The notes beneath the pieces were generated by a model. The model did no database searches, was not told where the DNA came from, and saw only the letters and a list, made by a program, of their open reading frames with translations. A stretch of DNA of 64,000 nucleotides from Xylocopa sonorina (Eukaryota; Arthropoda; Insecta; Hymenoptera; Apidae), in assembly GCF_050948175.1 (NCBI RefSeq), contig NC_135200.1, positions 9,787,001 to 9,851,000 on the forward strand, written 5' to 3'. Within the stretch, counting starts at the first letter, position 1. Each line of letters begins with the position of its first letter. The translations under genes and the position numbers were made by a program. Of this stretch, positions 52,601-64,000 are shown one piece after another.

Positions 52601-53051
52601 GCGTTCGTTTGAAAAAAATATAACCAATTCCAGCAGGAAAACCACCCCCTGTCAAGGTGCGCGCCAGACAGAGAAAAGGAGAGAGAAAGAGAGCGCCCAG
52701 AGAAATTACCGTCGGTTATTAAATATTGTTAACGATACGAGCGCGAGTTTGAAAACCGAATCTGCCGGATATTTATAGGGGGGATCGTTTAGCCGGCCGT
52801 TTAACGGCGAACAATGCCCATTACCGTCCCTGCGGCGGGCAACGCCGGGGGTGAGCTTTTTGCGCCGCTTGTTTACCGCTCGCCCATTCAAAGTAGAATC
52901 CCATCAAATCCCCGTTCGCGTGGCCTCGCTTTAATTCCGGCCCACTCGGATGTAAAATTAAATCGAACCGACGGGGCACGCCCCGGCAATGCCGTCGTGA
53001 TAAGCCGTTCCCAGCCGTTCCCTGGAAATCTGCGAAATCTTACGCGGATGT

Positions 53052-53687
53052 AGAGTTTCAACCCCCTTCGCGCGCTTACACGCGAGGATCCTCGCGGATA
53101 TGCTAGATTTCGAATTATCCACTGAACTATTGGGTTTCGATGGAAAGATGAAGAGAGATAAATCTTGCAAATTCAATACGCAAATTTAAAAAATAAATTG
53201 TTATAGAAAAGGAGTCAATAAATTGGATAAATCTTCGATGAAACCGATGAAGGTTTCAATCAAATTTCTCTCATTTTCGCGCGATAGAATGTTTCTCAGA
53301 AACAGACGAGAACGTTGAGAAGCTAATAAATTCGAGATTGAAATTGAATTCTAAGTTTTTGTAGTATGGAGAGTTTCAACCCCCTTCGCGAGCTTACACG
53401 CGAGGATCCTCGCGGACATGCTAGATTTTGAATTATCCAGTGAACGATTGGGTTTCGATGGAAAGATAAAGAGAGATAAATCTTGCAAATTCAATATGCA
53501 AATTTAAAAAATAAATTGTTATAGAAAAGGAGCCAATAAATTGGATAAATCTTCCATGAAACCTTCATCGATTTCAATCAAATTTCTGTCATTTTCGCGC
53601 GATAGAATTTTTCTCAGAAACAGACGAGAACGTTGAGAAGCTAATAAATTCGAGATTGAAATTGAATTCGAAGTTTTTGTAGTATGG
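53052..53687. repeat. Two-copy tandem repeat, unit about 318 bp
   Basis: Copy 1 is about 53052-53369 and copy 2 about 53370-53687. Each begins AGAGTTTCAACCCCCTTCGC and ends GTTTTTGTAGTATGGAG. Differences are mostly single bases, suggesting a recent event. The unit contains an internal short palindromic stretch (CGCGAGGATCCTCGCG). There is no coding content. Confidence 0.92.
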
Positions 53688-54314
53688 AGAGATCGTAAAC
53701 ATCTGGGAGGTATGTGGGGTGGTCGTATAGAACGGAACGAACGCGCGATACACGTTGGATTTCCCTGGCTGAGAGAAGTTGAGCGCAATTTCAACGGAGA
53801 GGAATCACTGCCTCCCAGAGAGCATCATCAGGCGTCGTTCAACGTTTCAGTTGGCCACACCGACGGTATAGTTGCTCGACGAACTATTTAACGCTCGTCA
53901 GACTTTCGACGCGGCAGAATCGTGGCCCCTAAACTCCTTTCGCCTACGCGGACGGCTAAAACGGCGACACGCAAAAACGAAGAGGAAGAAGAACCCTCGC
54001 GGACCGAGGAACGAGTTTTCGTAGGCTGCATTAATGTTATTATTATTTTTGTCCCGTGGCACGACAGCGTTTTAATAAAACGAACAAATATTGCGGTTCG
54101 CCGTGTACATTTTCAATTCTATTCTTGACTGAAAATTAATTAAAGTTCTGAAACAATCGATAAGGGTGCTTTTGTAAAGATTAACGAGTAAACCGTGTAT
54201 TTATGGGTTTAAAAATTAAATTGATTAAACGTTACGCGTAATGGTGGTAGAAAAGATATTGATTCGTTATTGTATTTATTTGGGGATTTTCATATTCATT
54301 AATTATCGTATTAA

Positions 54315-54515
54315 CCCTTTGCGCTCGATGACTTTTTCGGTCGGATGGTGTTGCGACTCGAGATGATTCCGCGCGTAAATGAATTTATATAAAAATTAAT
54401 ATACAAAAGAGTTACATTTTTCTATATTATCTGTGTTCACATTTTAAAACATAATTATCGCAGTTCAAGTTCTGTAGTTTGATGTGATATTTTACACAAA
54501 CACTTAACCAAGTGT
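54315..54515 (-). mobile_element. piggyBac-like MITE fragment, one end only
   Basis: TTAA at 54311-54314 is followed by CCCTTTGCGCTCGATGAC and about 200 bp matching the 31444 end of the family (for example GTAAATGAATTTATA and AGTTCAAGTTCTGTAGTT). The match stops near 54515 and no second terminal repeat is present, so the copy is truncated. Confidence 0.8.
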
Positions 54516-55890
54516 TTTATAATTCAATCGGTAGTCGCACGTGGCCGCAAGAGTTGAATGTTATAAAAATAAAATGTATCGCTGGAAATGCCAGCGAGAT
54601 ATTGCGTGTTGTTTGAAAACCTTGATCCTCTGTATTCGATTAATTAATTGAGGACGATCCTCGGGAATGTTTACGTTAAATTAGGCTGCGTGGAAAAGGT
54701 GGCGCGTGCAGTTCGATATTTAATTAAACGTCGAACGCGGGTTATTAATTCGAAAGCCGTTCTGTAAAAGAGAAAAAAATCGATGACCGGATAACAAAAT
54801 AAAGGCGGGACCAGCGGCAGCAGCGTCCATTAGCGTCGCAGGTTCGATTTGATTAGCGTTTTTATCGAATAATTCGCTGCGTCGGTGTTAGAGAACGATG
54901 AATTGAAAATGGAAGAAAAAAAGGGACGACGAGATGATGATACGCGAGGAGGGGGTTGGTCGCGCTTGCAAGGGGGTTCGTTGTAACAATTACCGTTTAA
55001 TTGGATATTCCACGCGATAATGACTCTAACTCCGCGCGAAAATCAACTGCACGATAACAAAATATGGAGATGAAACGATTTCCACGCGCGACATTATGCA
55101 TCCGCGGGGGTTGATCGATGAACGTTATTAAACCCCGTTCGACGCAATTAGCGCGCGATGAAGTACTCCGGACGATAATGGCGCCGCTCTAATCGCGTCG
55201 AAAAATCGATGTGACGATAGAAAGATCAGAATTTAAATAATTCCCGTGAATTAATCGATCTCGCTCTTAATTCTCATCCTTGCAGACGTTTGATTAAACA
55301 AAACTAAAACCAGTGGCACAGAGTTAAATAATCGTAGCGACGATTCGTACTGAATTCATGCGAATTCATATTTACACGAACAGAACCACGGAAATGGAAT
55401 CTGAAAATAAGTTCGTTTCACCCGTTTATCCGCATTCCGTATTTTTAATACAATTTCCGCAGAATTCACAAAACACGTCCCGCCAGTCGACGGACAAAAC
55501 CCGCGAGGAGGCTCGCGGCGTGCGAGTGAGTTCAATTCAATTAATCCGACCCTCCGATTGCAAAAATGATCGCGCGCCCAGCACTTACGCGAAAAACGGA
55601 CGCAACAATAAAATAATGTAATTAAACATCGACCAGCCCGGATTCAATTAATCCCCGCATCCCATCGAACGAGTATAATCCGCTCGCAATTACACGCGCG
55701 GGGGGAGAAACCTGTAACGCAACAAAAGGGGAAACGCGAACGAAGACTGCGCGGCGTCGCAGCGGAATAGAAATAGACGGACGTTCATAAACGTGATCGC
55801 GCACGGTTCCATTTAATTACCGTGCAATTAAACATTGTACGGATAAGAGCACCGTACGGGTTTCGATCGACACGCGGAGAAAAATGAACG

Positions 55891-55906
55891 AGAGAGAGAG
55901 AGAGAG
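55891..55906. repeat. GA microsatellite
   Basis: An uninterrupted (GA)8-type run. Confidence 0.85.
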
Positions 55907-57644
55907 CAGCGACCGCGAGCGGAGTCGAACGCCATCGACGCTCCTCCGCAACCCTCGCGCGGTTCTGCTGTGAAAACAGGGGTGGCAGGCGGGAGACCAG
56001 CGTTATCGCGGCTCGCTCTGGCTTAATCAGCGTTTAATTAAACGCAACGCGCGATGGTATTCGGTTGAACGCGGTGACTTGCGGTTTTATCTATTTATCG
56101 AGAAGTTGCCGCGGCATAATCTCGCGAACAAACGCGAGCCCGCGTTGTCGCTGCGCTTCGATCCCCGATGGTGAATGATTGATTCGATTGGAAACGATAC
56201 AACCTCGCGGGATGATGCTCGTGCATTTTTAATTGGTCGATCCACTGGTGCCAGTTCCAATGAAATCTCGTTAATAATGGACGCGTCAATGCGAGGGATC
56301 GAATTGTGTAGGAGACTTATGGCGGTTTTGTTCTTAATTCTTAAGTCTCTCATCTATTATTTCCTTGGATATTGAGTAAGGAATGGAGGGTAAGATTGCT
56401 TTCTGGCAGTGCAATTTAAATCTCTGTCGCTGTTTTCTCTCTTAGCCATCTTCGATGGTTATTGCACGACTACACGATCGCTATCTACGATGTTTCAAGA
56501 GTCCACGAGTTATAGATGTCGTAATGCCCGACTACGACAAATATGAGACACAAATTGAACCGATGCTAGTTCGATAAAGTGAAAAAATAAAAAGTAAGAA
56601 CGTTGAATGCGAAGACCAAGCGACACGTTCTCGACGAACGTTATCTGAACCGATTAGATAGCCTCGAACCGGTGTAACAGACGACCGATTCAGCTCTGAA
56701 ACGCTCCATTCATCCGGCGGGAGTCCCTACCTGCGGCCAGGAGTCGCGATTTCGTGGAACGCGAGATGGTAAACGTTGCCAGGGCACATATGGGTGGGTA
56801 ACGCGGTCGTCTTTATATCACGTCAAACAGAAACGACCGCGAGCGTTATCGTTGGTCCAAGGGGCGAGACACTATCGACGCTGCCACGTGGACGAGCATT
56901 GGTGCACGGCCCCAAAGTCCGAGAGCGCATAAATTTCGTACAGCTCGATGAATTGTTAACGCGTCGAGGCCTGGCATCGCGATCGTTTACCATCCAGACG
57001 GTTTAGGGGCTCTGCACTATGAAAACGCTGGGAATTAGTAAGTCTCGAATTGCTGATCGGGACTTTCCTGATTTATGGCAGACGCGTTCGTTGATTTCGC
57101 GTGTTGAAGGTCGGAAAGAGTGAAATGGTTCACCTGCTGATGGTGATCTCGTCAATTTTTGTATCGAAAATTAGATATCGAACTTTAAGGTGACTCCAAT
57201 CACCAATGTAATGCAATTTATTTTTCATAGTTTTTTCTAATTGATAATATTCTTACAGTTACTCAGAGAAGCAATCGTTTTTTGTCTCTACGCTAACTAT
57301 TTAACCGCAATTCGCTGGCGATACGCTACGTGATCGTTGGAGGCAGGAAATCGCCTGGCGTTTAAGGTAGCGAGAATAGCGGAAGGCGGAGAAAAAGTTA
57401 TCGATCTCTCGCACGCATGTGCTTACACGCGAGCAGCCCTCGAGAGGAGCTTGGACGTGCGAAATTTATCGAAAAGAAAAAAACGAGGAGACTCAGTCTG
57501 AAGTCGCGACAATGGTGGAAGCGAGAGGAGGAAAGAAGGGTTGGGACGAGGAAGGGTTGAGGGTTGGCTGTGTTACGGAGGCTGTGCCGCAGCGCGGATA
57601 TTGGCAAGGATCAAGACGAATTGGCGCACGAGCAAAAAGCTCCC

Positions 57645-57672
57645 TGACCTTGAGGTGCACCAGTGACCTTGG
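57645..57672 (-). promoter_or_regulatory. Pair of FTZ-F1/ERR-type nuclear-receptor motifs
   Basis: Read on the minus strand, TCAAGGTCA (57645-57653) and CCAAGGTCA (57664-57672) both fit the YCAAGGYCR extended half-site recognised by FTZ-F1-class and related monomeric nuclear receptors. They lie 19 bp apart in the same orientation, in the presumed first intron of nemo. The match is exact. Occupancy and function are inference. Confidence 0.35.
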
Positions 57673-59154
57673 TGCTGACGGCACACGGCTTCCGCATTGC
57701 TGCGGATTGGTGGGAGGCCGTCGCAGGGCTTTCGACCGGTCCTCCGCCAATCCCGTTCGCGAACCAGCCTCTCGAATCGAACGAAATCTCAACGAACCGA
57801 AAGGAAAGACAACTGGCTTCGAATTAGCCAAAATTAAGATAGAATTTTCGAGTAACTAATCAAGGTAAGAATCGAGAAACAGATAATAAATTGAGAAAAA
57901 TGGTAAAATCGGTAGAAACGAGGAAAAGAGAAGGAGGAAACTAACAAGAGCGATAGGGAAAGCATAAAGAATGGTAACAGCTGGTAAGAGGAGTAAGGAA
58001 ATTGCAGTTCGCGGTTTTTGTTGGGGACGATGCACGCAGGGACACGATGAGGGGGTTCCCGGATAAAATTGCGATGCTCGATGGTACCAGCGGATGATTG
58101 TAGGAAGTAAGAAGGAGTCGGGTCCTGGGAATAAGAAGCTGGCTGGATTCGTGTTTGCGTTAGGCGTTTCTTGCTGCGCCTGTGGCGGTGGAACGGTTTT
58201 ACGAGGACGAGCTGACCTGTTATCTGGCAATCAGCGGTGCCGCGTCGAAAGAATCGCCATCGCCGCGGTCGTCGCAGCTTTTTCGCGTCGCGTTCGTGAT
58301 TTGAATGCGTCGGATCGTCTCCTCGCCTTCGTTCTCTTTCTCTCCACGAACGAATCGCGTTCAGAGAGAAAAATTAGCGTTCAAAGGTCGCCTCGAACGA
58401 ACCATCCGACGTCAAAAGCCACGGCGTGACGTTCGCCATTCTGATTTGATTAATTTTTTTCCCCTCCTTCGCACACTTCCGTGGTGACTCGCGCGTTCTC
58501 GGATTTCTTACGGCAAAACAGAGCCGTGTCTGGCCCCGTCACGATGATCACTCGAAATTCACTTCTTCGAGCACTTTTTCCACTCGCGGAGTCAACAAAG
58601 CGCCGGGAAAAATGATTACTTTCACCTTGAGACCGTGTATCGTATCGTTAGTTCCCCTGGCAAAAAAGGAGAGAAAGGTTCGCGGGATGTGCGAGAGGGC
58701 TGGGACGAACCAAATTAAAACGCGATTTTCTGTCATCATAACGCGTTCGAGGAGCGCTAAAGCGTTTCACCAATTTTTCATACGCGTCGATCTAACGCAA
58801 CGAGGACGACAAATCTTGCGCTGTTTCCACGACGTTTCTTTTATCGAATGAAATCAATCGAAAGTGGGAATATTTGAGAAACATGGATGCTTAAAAGTAA
58901 ACCAGTTCGATTAATTTTCTTCGTCAACCATTGTCAACCTCTTCGACGGGTAAAAAATGCAAAAGAAAAGGCGCAACGAAGCACGAGTCACCGTGGCTTT
59001 GACAAATTTCTGGGAAAAACTAGAGTCCACTTGTCGTTCGTGGCGAAAAAGCGCTACCAGCCGTTCTCCACTGCCGGTGGCGTCGCGTCCCAGCGTTCTC
59101 CGCGACATTATTACCGCGATAGGATCAACGACGCGCTCTCAATTTAATTACCGA

Positions 59155-59180
59155 GGCGGAGGCGGCGGCGGGGGCGGCGC
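59155..59180. repeat. GGC-rich trinucleotide tract
   Basis: The tract reads GGCGGAGGCGGCGGCGGGGG and continues GGCGCC-like. It sits in non-coding CpG-rich sequence and would code poly-Gly only in a short unsupported frame. Confidence 0.75.
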
Positions 59181-62100
59181 AAAAATGCTCTGATTAATTA
59201 TGACCGCAATTAGAGCCGGCGATAACGGGCCGGTGTAATAAAGTCCAGAAATCGATCCGGTTTGCGCGGCGCGGCCGCGAGAAGTCCCGTACGAGGACGA
59301 GCCGATAATTTATTCGCGATCGGATTAAGCCGTTCGCCAGCCACGGTAATCGATAGAGAACGGAGTCTTCTGGTTTTCGCGATCGGCGCCCGTGCCCGCG
59401 ACACGTCGATTACGAGCCTCCCCGCCATTAATAATCGATGTCGATCAGCCGCAGCGGTCCTCCGCCGCTGTTGAATATTAATTAGGGACGTGTTTCTCGA
59501 GAGAGGATCAGGGTTTGTCGAAGAGAGTCATCGATGAAGATGATTTTTCGTTTCTTAAGATGCTTCTCTTTTTTTGTGCGAGAAATTTTTTATTGTATTG
59601 CTCGATTGTATCTAAAATCAAGACACTTTTTCTGAACCCTCTAAGTTGTCAAGGGTATCGAAAAGAAGTAACGAATCGACACGTCGAACGCGGTTAACTG
59701 GTCAACGAGCGCAAACAACGAGAGTACCACCAACGACGAGGATTCATAAATCCGATGGGACGGAAGAAGGCAGGGGCGCGAAGACACGCGGTGATCGCGT
59801 AATTAACACGCGTCGATTACGCGTGCCAGGCGATAATTTCTAATTGGCAGGGAACGCGGTCGAAAGTTGCACGCCGGAGGAACGCGACGCGATCGATTAC
59901 GGCTCGTTAGGTTGATTTACGCAACGGGAGCCACCGCTGTCGACTAGCTCGCTCCTTCAAGGATTCCTCGCCTCGCGAGCGCCCACGAGACCCCCCTTCT
60001 CGCGCTCTAAGACTCAACTCGAGAGCATCTGCCTCGAGAAAGTTATACTACAAATATTGTGTATATAGATCAGTTTAAATTTAATTAATCACTCTTCTAC
60101 AATCGCAATTTTTATTTAAAAATTCTCCCATCTGTTGACGGTTGTTTCATACGAGAACGTGTCGAACGCGAGGCTCGAAAGATAGAAAGCGTGAAGAAAG
60201 AGGCGAACGAGAACGGAAGGAACACGTTCTCTTCCGTTCGAGCGTCGTTTCCCGGGGCGCTCGGGTAAGAGGAAGCCATTGTACGCGAGAAAGGGAAAGG
60301 ACGCGCGACGGAAGATGGCCAGCCTGGTCCCAGCGTCGCGCATCGATCGCTCGAATTAGCCGCGGTGTAAGTGGCGGGTGTATTTACACGACTAAGCCGC
60401 GGCTTAACTTTCCTCTAACTAGTTTTGAACTTAACGCGCGGAGAAACTGCGGTTTCGGCCGGGAATGGCCGCAGCCAGCGACTGTTACCCGGGCGCGGAG
60501 CCGAGCTTCTTGAAACGGTCGCGCGATAATAGAGCGGTAAGCCGCCGGGAGAAAGTGAGACGTCAGTTGGCCGGTTCGCGCGGAAAAATTTCTCGACGAC
60601 GATTAGCAACGCGGTTCGTTAGTCTCGGCTGGAATTTCTTTAAAAACTGCCGCTGCAATTGGTCCGCCTTGACTCGCGCTATTCTCGAGTTTTCCCATTA
60701 AACTCCATTTCTTTTTAGAATCAAGCGTTGCGTTGACATTTTGATCGCTCCTACCTCGAATTCTTTCAGATTGAGATTCCAAATTAGAAGTCAAATTGAA
60801 TGTTGCGCTATTTTTCCATCATTGACCAACTCTTCCCTAATATGAAGAATTGTAAATACAAATATTTTCTAATGGTCTTCATTTTCTAAGTACATCGCGA
60901 TACTTGAAAAAGCTTTCTCCCTCATCGGATACTTGGCTCACATCCTTTAAAGGAAATGTCGGTTCCCACGTGAAAGCTCCAAAAATACCATCCTAATGAT
61001 CCCTAAGAATAATACTGGACACCCTCTCCGACAAGTCTGCGTGGCAAACTGGTCGTCTCGAGGTGTGCGAGGTCTTCCAAAGAGGGTGGTCAACGTCCCG
61101 TTTCACCCTCGGACAATCGCCAGTCGCGAGTCCACCCACGCGCGGTGCGTGACGCGTCGAAAAAGAAGGACGCCTGTTGCTGGCTGCTTGGGCCACCGCG
61201 GCGAGGAGGACGTTTTAAAGCGAGCCAATCGATACGATTCGAGGTCGACCCGATAACCTTTGCTAATAGAGCCACCCCTCCTTCTCCCTTTCGCGGCCGC
61301 CCTCGTCTGTCGCGAACTGGCTACGTCGAGGGGGGTCAACGACTCGCGACTACGAAATCCATATTTCAACGAGCGATTCTGACGTGTCGCGTGCGCGACT
61401 GCATTTTTTATTTCTCTATAAACAGTGGAAATTCTTTCATTAATGGTTCACTTGCTTCGTCTATGTTCGAGCGACGCTTGGTCCAATTTTAAGGGTTTAG
61501 AGAAGTGTCTAAAGTATAAATCTTGTATTTTATGGAGACGATCGTTCGATTTCAAGCTCCTCTCGATGGTTCGCAACGAAAAACCGCGGATAATGAAAAT
61601 CCGGGAATAGATCGAAACGATGGAACAAAATGTTAATCGTACGCGCGCGCGTTGCGTTGCAGAAAAGTAATTAGCGTTTTCGCGCGGCCGTTTAATCATC
61701 ATAAATCACGCGATAAAGAATACTTTGTGGAAAATGAACGCCGCGCGGGAGGGTGGCCACGTAAATACGTAAATCAAAATGGGTGCCGCGGAATAAATTG
61801 AAGTTGCGTGCGGCGTAGCGCGCATTTTAATGCCGCGCGTTCCAGCCCGCTCGGAAGACATAATCGGCCGGCTGGAACCGGCGCACAATGGCATCGACAG
61901 CCTCTCTCGCGGTAGGCATCGCGCCGCGGAAACTTATTAACTTCGCGCCGCGATGTTTCTATTTGCGAGATAAGGATCGATAAACGCCGGTGCGCGAGGA
62001 AGGCGCGACGCCTTCCCCTGGCGCGCGCTCGTTTAAACGGCACGCGAGAATCCGCCTGATAAGTTCTGGTCGCGAGCCTCCGCGCCATCGTCGAATCGCG

Positions 62101-64000
62101 CGTGGCACCAACGATACGTCTGCGTTTTTTCTCTATTTTTTTTTCTTTCTTTTTTCTTTTACATTCCCACCGTCGACAATTTCGTTTCTCGTAATTGGTC
62201 CACCATTTACGCTCGAGGTAAATACCTTGAGGTTCGAAGATTACAACTTTGTGTTTCGATGGAGAACGATCGGTGCGTTCTCGAGGATTTATCGATCCTC
62301 TTTTCACTTGGTCGATTAAACCTCAGGGACAATGGTTGAAGATAACTAATGGCTGCGACGAAGGTGTGCAGCGAAGAAATTATTCACAATTTACTGGTAC
62401 TCTCGATCCTTTGATATAAAAAATGGAGGGGCGTATATCCTCATGAAAATTAATGCTTCCAAGCGCGAAAGTTACGCAATTTCAACGGCTAATGCATAAC
62501 CCAATGAAAGTCACAATTATATTTCACACGATACAATTCGAAGTGCGAAACTCGCGACACAGCGAACGTCGCAAATAATCTGGTAATTAATGCGACAGAG
62601 AATGAAAAAGGAATCTTTTTTATGAAAGCAAGGTCAGTGGCGTCGGGTCCACGACACAGTTTGCAGTACCCGCGTCTTGTTTTCGGCGCAAAAGAGGCAA
62701 AGAAAGAAGAAGTGCGAGCCAGAGGCTCTGCTTTAATTCCAACAGCTCGTCTAGACGCTTTTGTCCGCGCAAGAACCGCGTCTTCCCTTTTGTCGTTTCG
62801 CGTACGCGTTCAATGCGCGAAGGTGCCGCGCGTCACGCGCCATTTTGGTTCCCAGTGCGCGAACTACGACCACCAGAGCAGAATTTTCCCACTCGAGGAG
62901 CACACATACCTATCACTGCGCGATTCACTCGCGTTCGAACAACGAACGTGAGGATAAAAACCATTAAACCTTAGGATACACTTTAAACAGCGCGTCGATC
63001 GTTCTCCAGCTCGCTGGCTGTTCGTTTCACTTTCTAATCCGCGAGGAAACAAGCGACTCGACCAATTAAAGCCCACTGTCTTTGGCTCTTCCACTGTCTC
63101 GTCATTCTTATTAACAATCGTCGAGTTTAGCGACTCTAAAAAGTTCGAGCAAGGTCCATAAGCTCAGATTCAAGGTGAAACGGAAACTGTGCCATTTAAC
63201 CCTTGCAACATCGAATGAAGGGTGGTACATAAACACAGAATACATAGTGAGCAGCAAACCAGCTCGAAAGCTTTTAAACACTGCGCTCTTTCGACGAAGT
63301 ACGTCCACTAAAAACGAATTTCTCCGGAATCTCGTTGCTCTTGGTGTTTTCGGGTCTTTCTGGGCGCGTCTCGACGCGACGGCTCCGCGATACCAAGGGG
63401 CGTGCGTGCCGGACGCCGCGTTTATTGTGCGTACGACGTGCGTCGCGTTGCGTGCCGTCGCGGCACCGGACGTGCCCGCATATGTTTTATGCGAGATACG
63501 ACGACGAACACGCGAACCACAACGGCGATAAAGAGGAAGAGGAAAAACCGGACGCCACGAGTAGGGGACGCTCCTCGCTGGTTCGATCGTGGCCTGGCTG
63601 GTATCTGCGACGGATTCGTGGGCAAATTTAAACTCGACTTTCGAATCGTCTTCCGTCATTCAGTCTTCTGGTCTCATCGTTGATCGTGGAATCGTATCGA
63701 GAACTATTTCTATCCTCAATTTCGCACGTGCGAGTCAGCTTATGCTAAAATTTAAGGAAACGTAAGCCTCTGGACTGGCAGCAGCGCTATCTAAATTTTC
63801 GCGGCACGAAATCCTAACGTGGCGTAAAACTAAACCACGCTGAACCTTATCTACGTCCCGCAGCCGTGCGCGCCAGGCTAGGATTCCATCTAAACTTGTC
63901 CAAACCCAGCCTTAAACAACGTTATCACCGCTTAATCCCGATTTCGCGCGACAGTTAATATTCTGTTAATTCTGATGGATTTTAAATCGCGCCAGACCCT

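Larger units (their letters stand above)
48553..64000 (-). other. nmo: nemo upstream intron or flank, at least 15.4 kb
   Basis: The exon at 48423-48552 begins inside a codon, so an upstream coding exon ending in TG must exist. I looked on the minus strand for the glycine-loop pattern (GYGAFGVVW followed by a donor) and for His/Ala-rich N-terminal coding and found neither. The stretch is therefore probably the first large intron, running past the window edge. It contains an A run at 48660-48675, a weak local repeat at 49550-49690, a 22-bp palindrome at 52157-52178, a tandem repeat at 53052-53687, a MITE fragment at 54315-54515, a GA repeat at 55891-55906, two FTZ-F1-type motifs at 57645-57672 and a GGC-rich tract at 59155-59180. 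Open frames here have no recognisable similarity. Confidence 0.7.

Noticed and set aside
61774..62307. 177-codon minus-strand open frame
   Set aside because: Composition is dominated by Arg and Lys from CpG-rich and poly-T sequence. No family resemblance.
63195..63215. TTAACCCTTGCAAC resembling the piggyBac-like end
   Set aside because: The similarity to the family stops after about ten bases and no partner end was found.
63111..63659. 182-codon minus-strand open frame with an overlapping plus-strand frame
   Set aside because: Both strands are open because CGN codons avoid stops. No motif and no homology seen by eye.
1..64000. CRISPR array, operon, rRNA or prokaryotic mobile element
   Set aside because: The sequence is plainly animal intronic DNA. 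No regularly spaced short repeats or bacterial genes were seen.

Overview
The window is animal nuclear DNA, most likely from an aculeate hymenopteran such as a bee or relative. I infer this from very large introns, abundant CpG, TTAA-flanked piggyBac-type elements and insect-like protein sequence. No bacterial-style gene organisation is present. The only gene I can support is nemo (nmo), the insect Nemo-like kinase (NLK), on the minus strand. Six coding exons are recognisable by protein similarity, correct reading phase and GT-AG borders: 48423-48552, 47374-47429, 24103-24209, 1715-1800, 1341-1550 and 657-845. Together they encode a continuous stretch of about 259 residues, from just after the glycine-rich loop to just past the middle of the C-lobe. 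The 5' exon(s), with the start codon, low-complexity N-terminus and ATP-binding glycine loop, were not found up to 64000 and probably lie beyond the right edge. The 3' exon(s) lie beyond the left edge.

Layout: 1-1800 holds four closely spaced C-lobe exons. 1801-24102 is a 22.3 kb intron, 24103-24209 one 107-nt exon, and 24210-47373 a 23.2 kb intron. 47374-48552 holds two more exons, and 48553-64000 is at least 15 kb of upstream intron or flank. Many long open frames occur because the sequence is CpG-rich and stop-poor. They are short of family similarity, biased to Arg/Ser/Pro, and I do not consider them genes.

The non-coding part carries several kinds of structure. A short piggyBac-like non-autonomous transposon family has three copies (12418-13043, 31444-32050 and a fragment at 54315-54515). 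One copy keeps an apparent acidic 5' transposase exon with its splice donor. A doubtful Tc1-like relic lies near 41495. There are five independent two-copy local tandem duplications of 109-340 bp and many GA/CT microsatellites. Two long perfect palindromes (26 bp at 21711, 22 bp at 52157) and a pair of FTZ-F1-type nuclear-receptor motifs at 57645-57672 are the most notable possible regulatory structures. I see no tRNA, rRNA, CRISPR array or recognisable microRNA.
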